Below, piece by piece: positions 56,012-63,554 of a stretch of 64,000 nt of DNA. The stretch comes from Candidatus Melainabacteria bacterium RIFCSPLOWO2_02_FULL_35_15 (GTDB taxonomy: Bacteria > Cyanobacteriota > Vampirovibrionia > 2-02-FULL-35-15), in assembly GCA_001784585.1 (NCBI GenBank), contig MFRN01000041.1:1-64000 (forward strand), given 5' to 3'. Below the pieces are notes generated by a model. It saw nothing but the letters and a program-made list of their open reading frames with translations. It had not been told where the DNA came from and did no database searches. Every line of letters begins with the position of its first letter. The first letter of the stretch is position 1. Both the position numbers and the translations under genes were made by a program.

Positions 56012-57628
56012 TAGTTTGATACAAACATTTTCTAAAGTGCGTTTCTGTTCATCCGAAAGCATGTTTGGATCAGTTTTATCCAGTTCACACCTAAGATATT
56101 CTTCTTCGATAGCTGGATAGTCTTCAATGATTGGAATGAACCAATCGTTTGGTTCTATGTGCAGAATACTATCTTTTAATGAAAAGTTCACACCTAGAGC
56201 AGTAGCTATTGCTCTCTTCTTCTGTATATCACCATGCATAAAATGGTAATGCGCATAAGTGGCAAAGTTGAATGTTTTTTCAGAAAGTTCTAACCAATCT
56301 TGAGCTCTTTCCTCAGTTTCTCTTAAAAGTTCCTTCAATCTGTTAACCTCACCTACTAACAGAGTCTTTTTTTCAGTATATTCTTCATCAGATATTCGCT
56401 CGCTTAATCTTAGGTCTAATAATCTATCTAACTGAGCTTGTGCTGCTACTAAAGTCTTATGTCTTGTTTCATATATGTTAGTTCTATCTTCTATTTCTTT
56501 TTTATTGAGTTCCTTGTGCTTATTAAGTAAAAGAGTTTTAATCTCAGGTATGATTGTTAGTTTTTCTATTTCTCTTTCAATTTGTTCTTCTAGAACTTCA
56601 GCTTTAACTTGTTTTCTTTGTGAGCAATTATAATCTTTCTTTTTTCTAGTACAGTGGTAATAATGGTAATCTTTTAACGTATTTGTCTTTTTTATAAGCT
56701 TGGTCTTGATGATAGCAGTGATTGAACATCCGCATTCACCACAACGAATAAACCCAGTAAATGGAAACTCCCTTGTCTTTGGTCTTTGCTTTCCTTTTTT
56801 ACCTAGCATTACTTGAACTTTATCATATTCTTCAAGATTAATCATAGCTTCATGTTTTCCTGGCTCTGGTTGCTCTTGTCCTCTCCAAGTAATTATCCCA
56901 GCATAAAACGGATTAGTAAACATCGTATAAATAGCAGACCTGGATAGTTCTTTACCACCTAACTTTCTTGTTTTCTTTGTTTTAAATCCCCAGTTTTTAT
57001 TTACAATATCTAATATCTTATTTGCTGAATAATTACCAGTAAGCATTAAATCCCACATTTTTCTTACCAGTTCATACCTTTCAGGGTCTTTTTCAATATA
57101 GCTTTCACCAGTCTCAATATTTCTAAAATTTATGTAGCCAATTTGTGGACGATTAGGAAAAATCCCTTTCCTTAACTTAGCGTCATGTCCACGGATAACG
57201 TTCTTGCTTAAATCCATTACATACTGTGTTGCCATTCCACTTTCTACGCTAAAAAGTAAACCTGCATTTTCCGGGAAATATTCTCTTTCAATAGTTCTAA
57301 TTACTTTTATTATTCCTTTTTGAAGCATCCATTGAACCCTACCATTGTCCACAGGGTTTCTAGAAAGCCTATCCAGTTTCCAACAGAGTATTCCATCTGC
57401 CCTGCCGGATTCAATTTCTTTAAGCACTTTATAAAACTCAACTCTCTTGTCCGGGTCTTTAGCTGATTTAGATTCAGTAAACTTACTAACTACCTTATAA
57501 TCAAGTTCCTTAGCAAGTTTTTCAAGCCTATAAATTTGGTCATCGATGGACTGAACCTGCCTAGTGTCATCTTCTGTGCTTTTCCTTGCGTATATAATAT
57601 ATTTAACTTTTTGATTGTTTTTTAACAT
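55949..57628 (-). CDS. Large serine recombinase (integrase)
   Basis: A 559-residue site-specific recombinase. The N-terminal resolvase domain has the catalytic serine in YARKSTEDDTRQ (Ser17) and the LDRLSRNPVDNG region; a Recombinase domain (about 165-290) and a zinc ribbon (CGECGCSI and later CTRKKKDYNC, about 300-345) follow, then a coiled coil. The last 20 codons and the TAA stop are supplied by the antisense strand of tRNA-Pro, giving the tail GWRDLNPRPLPPQ. In the excised circle the C-terminus would differ. It very likely integrates the element at this tRNA. Confidence 0.93.
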   Translation of the reverse strand: MLKNNQKVKYIIYARKSTEDDTRQVQSIDDQIYRLEKLAKELDYKVVSKFTESKSAKDPDKRVEFYKVLKEIESGRADGILCWKLDRLSRNPVDNGRVQWMLQKGIIKVIRTIEREYFPENAGLLFSVESGMATQYVMDLSKNVIRGHDAKLRKGIFPNRPQIGYINFRNIETGESYIEKDPERYELVRKMWDLMLTGNYSANKILDIVNKNWGFKTKKTRKLGGKELSRSAIYTMFTNPFYAGIITWRGQEQPEPGKHEAMINLEEYDKVQVMLGKKGKQRPKTREFPFTGFIRCGECGCSITAIIKTKLIKKTNTLKDYHYYHCTRKKKDYNCSQRKQVKAEVLEEQIEREIEKLTIIPEIKTLLLNKHKELNKKEIEDRTNIYETRHKTLVAAQAQLDRLLDLRLSERISDEEYTEKKTLLVGEVNRLKELLRETEERAQDWLELSEKTFNFATYAHYHFMHGDIQKKRAIATALGVNFSLKDSILHIEPNDWFIPIIEDYPAIEEEYLRCELDKTDPNMLSDEQKRTLENVCIKLSGWRDLNPRPLPPQGSVLPS

Positions 57629-57669
57629 TCCTGTACAAAGCCCTCTCCAAGCGGATTTCAGGTATATAT

Positions 57670-57698
57670 TGTATAATGAGTTTTACACCAGAGTAAAA
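57670..57698 (-). promoter_or_regulatory. Candidate recombinase promoter with inverted-repeat operator
   Basis: On the minus strand a -35-like TTTACT (57697-57692) and a -10-like TATACA (57675-57670) are 16 bp apart. The inverted repeat TTTTAC (57681-57686) / GTAAAA (57693-57698) overlaps the -35 and spacer, a typical repressor position. Assignment is by pattern only. Confidence 0.4.
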
Positions 57699-57704
57699 TC
57701 TTTT

Positions 57705-58049
57705 TTATTCTCCTTCCATTCTTCTTTCATTTGTATATCCAAATGCTTTGTTTTGTGCTATAGAATAAGGATGGTTCCCTTCTACATCAATCAACTCATC
57801 AATAATTTGTTCAAAAATAGAATAGTCAGGAAGTTGTGCTAATACTTCTTTTTCTCTCTTTATTACTTCTTGAGCTTTTTCAAATAATTCTATATTTATT
57901 TCACCAAACCAAAAGTCTCTATTTCTTCGATTTGCCAAGTATCCTTCCTTAGGTAAGTCCTCTGACTCAATCTTGAAATCACCCATAAGTCCCCAGCCTC
58001 TGTCATTCTTAGATAGCCATACCTTTACTTTTTTCTTATTATTGTCCAT
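57705..58049 (-). CDS. Element hypothetical protein (114 residues)
   Basis: A soluble, charged protein with no family I recognise. The N-terminal third looks beta-rich (KVKVWLSKNDRGWGLMGDF) and the middle helical. A perfect AAAGGAGG site precedes the ATG at 58049. It is the last gene of the minus-strand replication cluster and lies just upstream of the recombinase. Confidence 0.65.
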   Translation of the reverse strand: MDNNKKKVKVWLSKNDRGWGLMGDFKIESEDLPKEGYLANRRNRDFWFGEINIELFEKAQEVIKREKEVLAQLPDYSIFEQIIDELIDVEGNHPYSIAQNKAFGYTNERRMEGE

Positions 58050-58086
58050 TTTTTCCTCCTTTAAGTTTTTACTACCTTTACATCAG

Positions 58087-58899
58087 TCATTTTGACTTCT
58101 TCTTCAATTTCTCCAGAGTTTCTCTTACTTGTTGCCTAACATTCTCAGGCATAGGTACACCTTCTTTTTGTGCCTCATTTAACATATTTCTTTGCTCCTC
58201 TATTTGCTTTTTGTCTTTTTCTTTTTGTATTTCAGATACATTTTTATAATCCAGATAGTCTTTCCAATTTTCAAACCAATTTCCCCCACTCTTTATAAAT
58301 CCCTTTTTAACAACATCACTTTTATTATAATTTTCTAAAGCAAGGTTAATCTGTCTAAAATCATCTTCATTTTTAACGCTAGATATAAAACATTCCATTG
58401 CCTTCTTCCTTCCATCCTTGTTTAAATACTTACCCCATATTTCCTCAAAAGAACTTTCCACGTCAAAACCAATACATTCATCTTCATTTTTATCTTTATC
58501 TATATTTTTATCTTCATCTTTATCTTCATCTCGTTCCGTAACAATTACGGAATGTCGTTTTGCTACTTGTGCTTTCTTTGTACTATCGTCAACAAGTTTT
58601 AACATTTCAGGTGCTTCCACTTTCAACATGTTTTCAGTTATTTCCCAACAGAGGTCAAGCTTCTCTCCAACATCTGTTAGAAAATCTCTCAACCTTCTTT
58701 TGTTAATTTTTAATGATCTGCACCACTCATTAATAGGCATTTCTCGATAACAGACATTAGGCTTATTTCTATCCATAGCCTGAGCTATCATTTCCAAAAT
58801 TAAGCACCAGCGTGCATAACCATTTGAACCATGCTTACTTAATACATATTTCCCTCTGTCAGAAATAGACATATCTGACATGTGTTTAAACCATTTCAT
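58087..58899 (-). CDS. Phage-type replication initiator-like protein (DUF4373-like)
   Basis: A 270-residue protein. Residues 1-100 (MKWFKHMSDMSISDRGKYVL, then GYARWCLILEMIAQAM) fit the N-terminal winged-helix of replisome organisers (DUF4373/Lin1244 type). A low-complexity Asp/Lys/Glu linker (about 125-145) leads to a second domain with the EEIWGKYLNKDGRKKAMECF and GGNWFENWKDYLDY patterns found at the ends of phage replication proteins. It overlaps the upstream 73-residue gene by 14 bp, so translation is coupled. It probably recruits the host replication machinery. Confidence 0.7.
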   Translation of the reverse strand: MKWFKHMSDMSISDRGKYVLSKHGSNGYARWCLILEMIAQAMDRNKPNVCYREMPINEWCRSLKINKRRLRDFLTDVGEKLDLCWEITENMLKVEAPEMLKLVDDSTKKAQVAKRHSVIVTERDEDKDEDKNIDKDKNEDECIGFDVESSFEEIWGKYLNKDGRKKAMECFISSVKNEDDFRQINLALENYNKSDVVKKGFIKSGGNWFENWKDYLDYKNVSEIQKEKDKKQIEEQRNMLNEAQKEGVPMPENVRQQVRETLEKLKKKSK

Positions 58900-59107
58900 T
58901 GTTTACACCCAAGTCAAGCATCAACTGCCCACTTTTAATTGGCTCTTTCATTTTCCTTGCTAATCTCCTTCTATTATTTTTTATTCTTCTTGCTCTATTA
59001 CATTTCTGCCTCAAAGAACGATCAGATTTTCCCTTAATCACAAACTCCATAGGATCGTGGTACTCTTTGCATTCATCACAATAGACAAACCCACATTCAT
59101 TCGTCAT
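58886..59107 (-). CDS. Small Cys/Arg-rich element protein (73 residues)
   Basis: Short basic protein with Cys residues in CGFVYCDEC and CNRAR, possibly a zinc finger, followed by an Arg/Lys-rich stretch (RRIKNNRRRLARKM) suited to nucleic-acid binding. A strong GAGGTGAT site precedes the ATG. It overlaps the replication protein gene by 14 bp. Confidence 0.6.
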   Translation of the reverse strand: MTNECGFVYCDECKEYHDPMEFVIKGKSDRSLRQKCNRARRIKNNRRRLARKMKEPIKSGQLMLDLGVNNEMV

Positions 59108-59119
59108 ATAATCACCTCT

Positions 59120-59335
59120 TCATTTGTTTTCATTTTCTAATTCAGGCGGTAAGCCTAACTCCTTTCTTCTTTCTTGTAATTTTTTATAACCTTCTCTTGT
59201 CATTGGGGAATATATCTCCTTCGTTAAAGCTAAAAATTTTGAATATATTGTCGAGGCCATCTCATAAGAAATTTCTTTTTTATAGTGTTTCTTATAGAGA
59301 TCTCGCAGATTTTGTATATCACCCTCTGAAAGCAT
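59120..59335 (-). CDS. Small helical element protein (71 residues)
   Basis: Entirely helical in appearance, beginning SEGDIQNLRDLYKKHYKKEI and ending in a Lys/Glu-rich tail. The shape (ISYEMASTIYSKFLALTKEI) resembles small conserved ORFs found next to recombinases in mobile elements, with no assigned function. It lies 12 bp upstream of the 73-residue gene in the same minus-strand cluster. Confidence 0.55.
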   Translation of the reverse strand: MLSEGDIQNLRDLYKKHYKKEISYEMASTIYSKFLALTKEIYSPMTREGYKKLQERRKELGLPPELENENK

Positions 59336-59394
59336 TTTTGAGACACACTCCTCTAATGGTGTCTGTAAGCACCTTTTCTGTGACCAAAGTTTAC

Positions 59395-59403
59395 TGATAT
59401 AAT
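59395..59403 (+). promoter_or_regulatory. Extended -10 promoter element
   Basis: TGATATAAT on the plus strand matches the extended -10 consensus (TG-n-TATAAT) exactly. No plus-strand gene follows; a strong terminator begins 23 bp downstream, so a transcript of about 40 nt is predicted. Confidence 0.4.
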
Positions 59404-59425
59404 TGGTTTGTTAGTTTAATTAGTT

Positions 59426-59448
59426 GCCCTGCAAAAGCAGGGCTTTTT
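59426..59448 (+). terminator. Rho-independent terminator
   Basis: Perfect 7-bp GC-rich stem GCCCTGC/GCAGGGC with an AAAA loop, followed by TTTTT on the plus strand. It sits right after the stop of the minus-strand 63-residue gene, for which the hairpin (without U-tract) could also act. Confidence 0.8.
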
Positions 59449-59449
59449 A

Positions 59450-59641
59450 TTATTGAACCTCTACTAACTCCTTTTTCTTATTTCGAGACCATTTAAGGTA
59501 GGCTTTTTTTAGAAGCAGTCTTAAGTAAGCTGAGGTTGATAATGAACTATCTATTGCCATTTCTTTAGCTATAGAATATGCTTCGTTACCGAGACACAGA
59601 CATTTAAGACTTTTGTCAGATGATCTAGTAATATTACTCAT
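59450..59641 (-). CDS. Ribbon-helix-helix-like small protein (63 residues)
   Basis: The ATG at 59641 has a strong AGGAGGG site, giving a 63-residue product; a longer in-frame reading to 59758 lacks support. The sequence (SLKCLCLGNEAYSIAKEMAI followed by TSAYLRLLLKKAYLKW) has the strand-helix-helix pattern of Arc/CopG regulators or antitoxins. It has no adjacent toxin. A DNA-binding role in element regulation is inferred. Confidence 0.6.
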   Translation of the reverse strand: MSNITRSSDKSLKCLCLGNEAYSIAKEMAIDSSLSTSAYLRLLLKKAYLKWSRNKKKELVEVQ

Positions 59642-59815
59642 CACTTTCCCTCCTGTTTTTAAATACACTCTATATTGAAGCACCATTAAGACAGGAAATA
59701 AATTGCAATTAAATGCCAGAGGGTGAAAAACAAACAAACTTAGAATACAGAGAATCATTCACAACCCTTGTAAACATTAGTTCTTGGATGGGTGAAAATC
59801 TCTACAAAGAGGGTC

Positions 59816-60802
59816 TTAATATTTGTTGCTGAGACGATTAAGTTCATAAGGATGAATATTAGGATGTTTTTTTACAAGTTCTAAAACAGCATTCTTAAAA
59901 TCTTCTTTCTTAAAATCTTTATACTTAATCATTAACTTCGCAAACTCTTTGTCATAACGCGATATCTTTGAAACTGGAATTAGGTTTAAAGACTTAGTAT
60001 CAATATAGGGAATGAAATCTTTGTCCTTCAAGTTCTTAAATGCTTGTATTTTCTTAAGCATTACTGATGATGTTTTATTTATTAATTCCTTCATATTTTC
60101 TATATAAGAATAAAGTTTATTAGAATCATAAGGAGAATTTAATGTCATATTTTTAAGGATATTTTGCAATTCTTTAATTCTTCGCATCAAAGGATTAACA
60201 AAATCTCTAATGTATATTTTTTTACAATCTTTACTATTAATGTTTTTCCTACATAACCCATCTTCCATTACAGTTTTTTTATGCTTTTCAAAGCAATGCT
60301 TACATATACTTAATATCGAACTTTTCACTAGTAATGTTTGGTTTTTATTTTTAAACTCTGAATGAACATAACCTTTAGGGAAAAGATTTGCAGTAAGTTC
60401 TAAGTCATCCAACCAAGAATCTATAATTGGGAATGAATTCTCTACTATTAACTTTCTGTGTCTTTTTTTTAACAACCCTGAATAAATTGAATGCAAAATT
60501 GAAGATCTTAAAACTTTATTTATAAACAGTAATCTTGGAAGATTATTCAGGTCTTCCTCACTAAGCATTTCCGCTTTATTCATTAAGGATATTTCAAAAG
60601 GGAAAATCACTTCATAATAATTAATAATATTTTCAATTACAAAAAAATAATTATAATCATTATCAATTAAAGTCTTATCTAATCTAAAGAAATCATTGAA
60701 TGAAAGATTATTTTCTTGCGTCTTTATATCGTTATCCATCTTTTCAATTACATTGTACATAAAACGCATATATAGATTATTCGTATTTAAATATTGGGAC
60801 AT
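59816..60802 (-). CDS. Unknown element protein (328 residues)
   Basis: No family recognised. The protein is Lys/Asn/Ile-rich and largely helical, without signal peptide or membrane segment. A Cys cluster (CKHC at about 166, then CRKNINSKDC about 20 residues on) could bind zinc. Base composition looks even more AT-rich than its neighbours, which fits recent transfer. It lies between the ribbon-helix-helix gene and the XRE gene on the same strand. Confidence 0.6.
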   Translation of the reverse strand: MSQYLNTNNLYMRFMYNVIEKMDNDIKTQENNLSFNDFFRLDKTLIDNDYNYFFVIENIINYYEVIFPFEISLMNKAEMLSEEDLNNLPRLLFINKVLRSSILHSIYSGLLKKRHRKLIVENSFPIIDSWLDDLELTANLFPKGYVHSEFKNKNQTLLVKSSILSICKHCFEKHKKTVMEDGLCRKNINSKDCKKIYIRDFVNPLMRRIKELQNILKNMTLNSPYDSNKLYSYIENMKELINKTSSVMLKKIQAFKNLKDKDFIPYIDTKSLNLIPVSKISRYDKEFAKLMIKYKDFKKEDFKNAVLELVKKHPNIHPYELNRLSNKY

Positions 60803-60945
60803 TTCTAAATCTTATATACAAACTTATTATGAAAGTAGTATTATTTCAGTGTATAAATCCATACGCGGACATTCCTATCGATCAAACTATGTCTTCTTAT
60901 GCCTTGAACACAGTTCGATTTTTAGACAATTTTAACCTTGATAAA

Positions 60946-61170
60946 CTACTCAATACTTTTCAATAAATGTGAAGGCTTAACATCTAAAGCCTTTGCTAAT
61001 CTAATAAGATTTTTTATTCCAAAATTTCGTGTGCCGAGTTCTATATCTGAAACATAGGTTCTATCCAGCCCTGCTTCTGCACCAAGTTTTTCTTGAGAGA
61101 ATCCTTTCTTTTCTCTTAATGCTCTTATTATTTCCCCTATTAGTTTTAAATCTTTGTCAGGCTTAGACAT
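60946..61170 (-). CDS. XRE-family repressor (74 residues)
   Basis: Single-domain helix-turn-helix protein of the Cro/cI type: IGEIIRALREKKGFSQEKLG, then AEAGLDRTYVSDIELGTRN with the recognition helix, and LIRLAKALDVKPSHLL. No peptidase or ligand domain. Inverted TGAGGAC half-sites start 19 bp upstream of its ATG, indicating autoregulation. It may control the element or the restriction genes. Confidence 0.9.
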   Translation of the reverse strand: MSKPDKDLKLIGEIIRALREKKGFSQEKLGAEAGLDRTYVSDIELGTRNFGIKNLIRLAKALDVKPSHLLKSIE

Positions 61171-61188
61171 ATAGCCATATTTTCACTG

Positions 61189-61285
61189 TGAGGACTTTGC
61201 GTCTACGGACAATAGTCCTCAGCATTGGCTCAATACGCACATTTTTGCTTAAATACAAAAGCATAGTAATTGCCCTAATGAGGAC
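61189..61285. promoter_or_regulatory. Operator region with three TGAGGAC half-sites
   Basis: TGAGGACT (61189-61196) and its exact inverse AGTCCTCA (61214-61221) form an inverted repeat, with a nested GTC/GAC. A third direct half-site TGAGGAC lies at 61279-61285. All are in the divergent interval between the XRE gene and the GIY-YIG gene, the expected place for an autoregulated switch. Confidence 0.55.
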
Positions 61286-61364
61286 ATTGTTCTTGAGTGG
61301 AATATTAATAAAAACAAAGCAGAGATACTTACTTAAATAAGGTCACAATTTTGGCAATTATTAT

Positions 61365-62111
61365 ATGAATGCACTTTCACAAGCTACTATTGAAAAGTTG
61401 CAGTACTACGTTTATTTATTATGTGATCCAAGAACCAATAACAGTCCTTTTTATATTGGCAAAGGGCATGGCAATAGAATTAATGAACATTTGCTGGGAG
61501 CGCTTGAAAGCGATGGCAATAACGAAGAAGCAAAAATTACAACAATCAAGGAAATACAAGCTGCAGGACTCAGCGTTAGGCTTATTATTCTACGTCATGG
61601 GTTAACAGAAAAAGAAGCATTTGAGATTGAGAGTGCAATGATCGATTTCATTGGCAAAGAAAATCTTACGAACATAGTTCTGGGGCATTACTCAACGGAA
61701 AGAGGCATTATGACCTTGCAGGAAATCAAAGTTAAATACGAAGCAGAAGATGCAATTTTTGATGAACCGGTAATTCTCATTAATATTAATGAATTATATA
61801 ATCAAAAAATGCAAATGAATCCTGTTGAAATATATGAAGCAACTAGAAAGTATTGGAAAATAAATCTAGACCGTACCAATAAAATCCGAATAGCGTGTTC
61901 TGTTTACAAGGGTATTATACGAGAAGTGTTTATTATAGATCGTTGGTATTTGTCAACAGTGCAAATAGGCAGGAAAGAGTTTGAGGGTAGAGTTGCAGAG
62001 AAAGAGATACGAGATAAATACATTTACAAATCTGTTGAAAAATATTGGAAGCAAGGAAGTCAAAATCCTATAAAATATGTTGGGCTCAAAGGTGGTTTAC
62101 TAAAAGCTTAA
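61365..62111 (+). CDS. GIY-YIG nuclease-domain protein (LEM-3-like)
   Basis: A 248-residue protein. Residues ~10-105 carry a GIY-YIG nuclease fold: YYVYLLCDPRTNNSPFYIGK with the YIGKG motif, the Arg in HGNRINEHL, and the glutamate in AFEIESAMIDFIG. This variant resembles LEM-3/ANKLE1-type domains found in bacteria, from memory. The C-terminal half (about 125-248) is a separate domain that I do not recognise. The last 4 bp overlap the convergent small-terminase-like gene. Confidence 0.75.
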   Translation: MNALSQATIEKLQYYVYLLCDPRTNNSPFYIGKGHGNRINEHLLGALESDGNNEEAKITTIKEIQAAGLSVRLIILRHGLTEKEAFEIESAMIDFIGKENLTNIVLGHYSTERGIMTLQEIKVKYEAEDAIFDEPVILININELYNQKMQMNPVEIYEATRKYWKINLDRTNKIRIACSVYKGIIREVFIIDRWYLSTVQIGRKEFEGRVAEKEIRDKYIYKSVEKYWKQGSQNPIKYVGLKGGLLKA

Positions 62112-62572
62112 TCCTTGATTTTTCTTAGTTCTTTAATTTGCCTAACAGATGAACCACCAAGTAATGGTTTAACTTCTACCTGCCCTGAATGCTCAGTTTT
62201 AGCTCTTTTAACTAATTCTCCAGTAATTTTACCTTCGACTTTATGGCATTCGATAATTGCTCTTGCCGCTGCAATAACTTCTATATTCTTTGTAGAACCA
62301 ACCATTAAATCATCAAGTCGTTTTTCTAAGTTCCTGGTCTTCTCTAAAACAGTCTTTATCTCTTCTTTTGTTTCTTGTTTTATCGTAGAAGCAATTTCAG
62401 TGTAAATCCGGTGTACGTTATTGTCTTTCTCAGGTTTCCAATTTTTACGCAGAGATTTGACCTTTATATTATTCACTGGCACTCTTGATTTATCTCGAGC
62501 TCGAATATAAGAGCCAGTATTTTTGTAAGTCTCTTCTGCAATGATCCACTGTTCTTTTGTATATTTAGCCAT
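62108..62572 (-). CDS. Small-terminase-like protein
   Basis: A 154-residue protein with an N-terminal helix-turn-helix (YKNTGSYIRARDKSRVPVNN), a long central coiled coil (TKEEIKTVLEKTRNLEKRLD) and the ending AKTEHSGQVEVKPLLGG. This layout and the Thr-Glu-His-Ser-Gly tail recall phage terminase small subunits, which recognise packaging sites. No large terminase or capsid gene is in the window. A different DNA-binding role is possible. Confidence 0.5.
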   Translation of the reverse strand: MAKYTKEQWIIAEETYKNTGSYIRARDKSRVPVNNIKVKSLRKNWKPEKDNNVHRIYTEIASTIKQETKEEIKTVLEKTRNLEKRLDDLMVGSTKNIEVIAAARAIIECHKVEGKITGELVKRAKTEHSGQVEVKPLLGGSSVRQIKELRKIKD

Positions 62573-62734
62573 TTGTATTTATATTACAGCGAGTAGATCT
62601 TTTCATAGTGTTTTTTAGTATGCGTTAATTATGCTTACATTACACGTACTTCTAAGCACCTTATACTAAAGGCTAACTTTTTTAGTACGGATATAAGAAA
62701 TTGATCTTTTTACAGTTTATATACATCTGAATGA

Positions 62735-62854
62735 TTAAAAACTGCTCACCCAGATGATCCCCGGTGGCCACAGAACGCATTAATACATGGCCGTTTTGAT
62801 GAAAGCTATGCTTGGCGTGGTTTCTGTTTGATTCTGATGCTAGAAGCTTATTAA
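62735..62854 (+). pseudogene. 3' gene remnant (39 codons)
   Basis: An open frame without a start, ending with TAA at 62852-62854, contains a well-formed protein tail: HPDDPRWPQNALIHGRFDES, then YAWRGFCLILMLEAY. It is visibly more GC-rich than the flanks, and the upstream frame is closed by TGA. I do not recognise the parent family. It looks like the surviving end of a gene disrupted before the restriction locus arrived. Confidence 0.4.
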
Positions 62855-62905
62855 TTCAGTCTATACTGTCAATTTTTCAAAAATCATCAAAATATGCCTA
62901 AAATT

Positions 62906-62921
62906 GGATGAAATTTCATCC
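62906..62921. promoter_or_regulatory. 16-bp perfect palindrome (operator) upstream of hsdS
   Basis: GGATGAAATTTCATCC is its own reverse complement. It directly abuts the -35 hexamer at 62922, the classic position for a regulator binding site controlling the restriction-modification genes. Confidence 0.6.
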
Positions 62922-62950
62922 TTGACATTTTTTATTGAGTGCAGTATGCT
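62922..62950 (+). promoter_or_regulatory. Promoter of hsdS-hsdM
   Basis: A consensus -35 TTGACA (62922-62927), a 17-bp spacer and -10 TATGCT (62945-62950). The expected start site, six to seven bases further, coincides with the hsdS ATG at 62957, so the mRNA would be leaderless. Confidence 0.65.
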
Positions 62951-62956
62951 ATCTAC

Positions 62957-63553
62957 ATGCAGTCAAAACTACAAAGCATAGCTGACGTCTCTTCCATTTC
63001 TTCAGGCTATACATTCAGGGGACCTGTAGAAGCTGAAATTACGGGCGACATTTTTGTTGTACAAGGAAAGAATCTAATTGCTAATGCAGAGCTTTTTGAT
63101 ACAGCTAACTTTTCTAGGGTTTCTTCTATAGGAATTCGCAACCCTTATTTTTTGCAGCATAATGATGTACTTCTTACATCAAGAGGATCAGGCTTAGGTA
63201 CTTTTCGATCTAGTTTATTCACATCTGATAAGAAAAACGTTATAGCATCCTCCTCAGTAATTATTATTCGCTCTAAAGATATTACTGTTATTCCAAAATA
63301 TATTTCTTTATATCTTAACTCACCAGAAGGGCAGCAAGACTTACTTCAAATTGTTACAGGAGGATCTTACATACAAAGTCTATTAGTGAAGAACCTATCA
63401 GATCTTCTCATTCCAATTCCCCCTTTGCACATTCAAAAATCTATTGTCGCTCTTCAGGAAAATGTCTTTGAGCAAGAAAAGTTATTAAAAAGGAGGCAAA
63501 AAATTCAGCAAAACTTGGTTGATGCAAGTTTTATGAATTTGATTAATAAATAA
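62957..63553 (+). CDS. hsdS: Type I restriction specificity subunit, half-length
   Basis: Determines the DNA target of a type I restriction-modification complex. From the ATG at 62957 it has 198 residues, one target-recognition domain (IADVSSISSGYTFRGPVEAE onward, QHNDVLLTSRGSGLG) and one conserved helix region (IPIPPLHIQKSIVALQ with a coiled coil). Classic HsdS has two such halves in ~400 residues; half-size subunits can act as dimers recognising a palindromic target. A GTG at 62939 is possible but lies inside the promoter. hsdM follows by 1 bp. Confidence 0.85.
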   Translation: MQSKLQSIADVSSISSGYTFRGPVEAEITGDIFVVQGKNLIANAELFDTANFSRVSSIGIRNPYFLQHNDVLLTSRGSGLGTFRSSLFTSDKKNVIASSSVIIIRSKDITVIPKYISLYLNSPEGQQDLLQIVTGGSYIQSLLVKNLSDLLIPIPPLHIQKSIVALQENVFEQEKLLKRRQKIQQNLVDASFMNLINK

Positions 63554-63554
63554 T

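Noticed and set aside
59642-59758. A 39-residue N-terminal extension of the ribbon-helix-helix-like protein
   Set aside because: The internal ATG at 59641 has a near-perfect ribosome-binding site, while the upstream frame looks like leader sequence.
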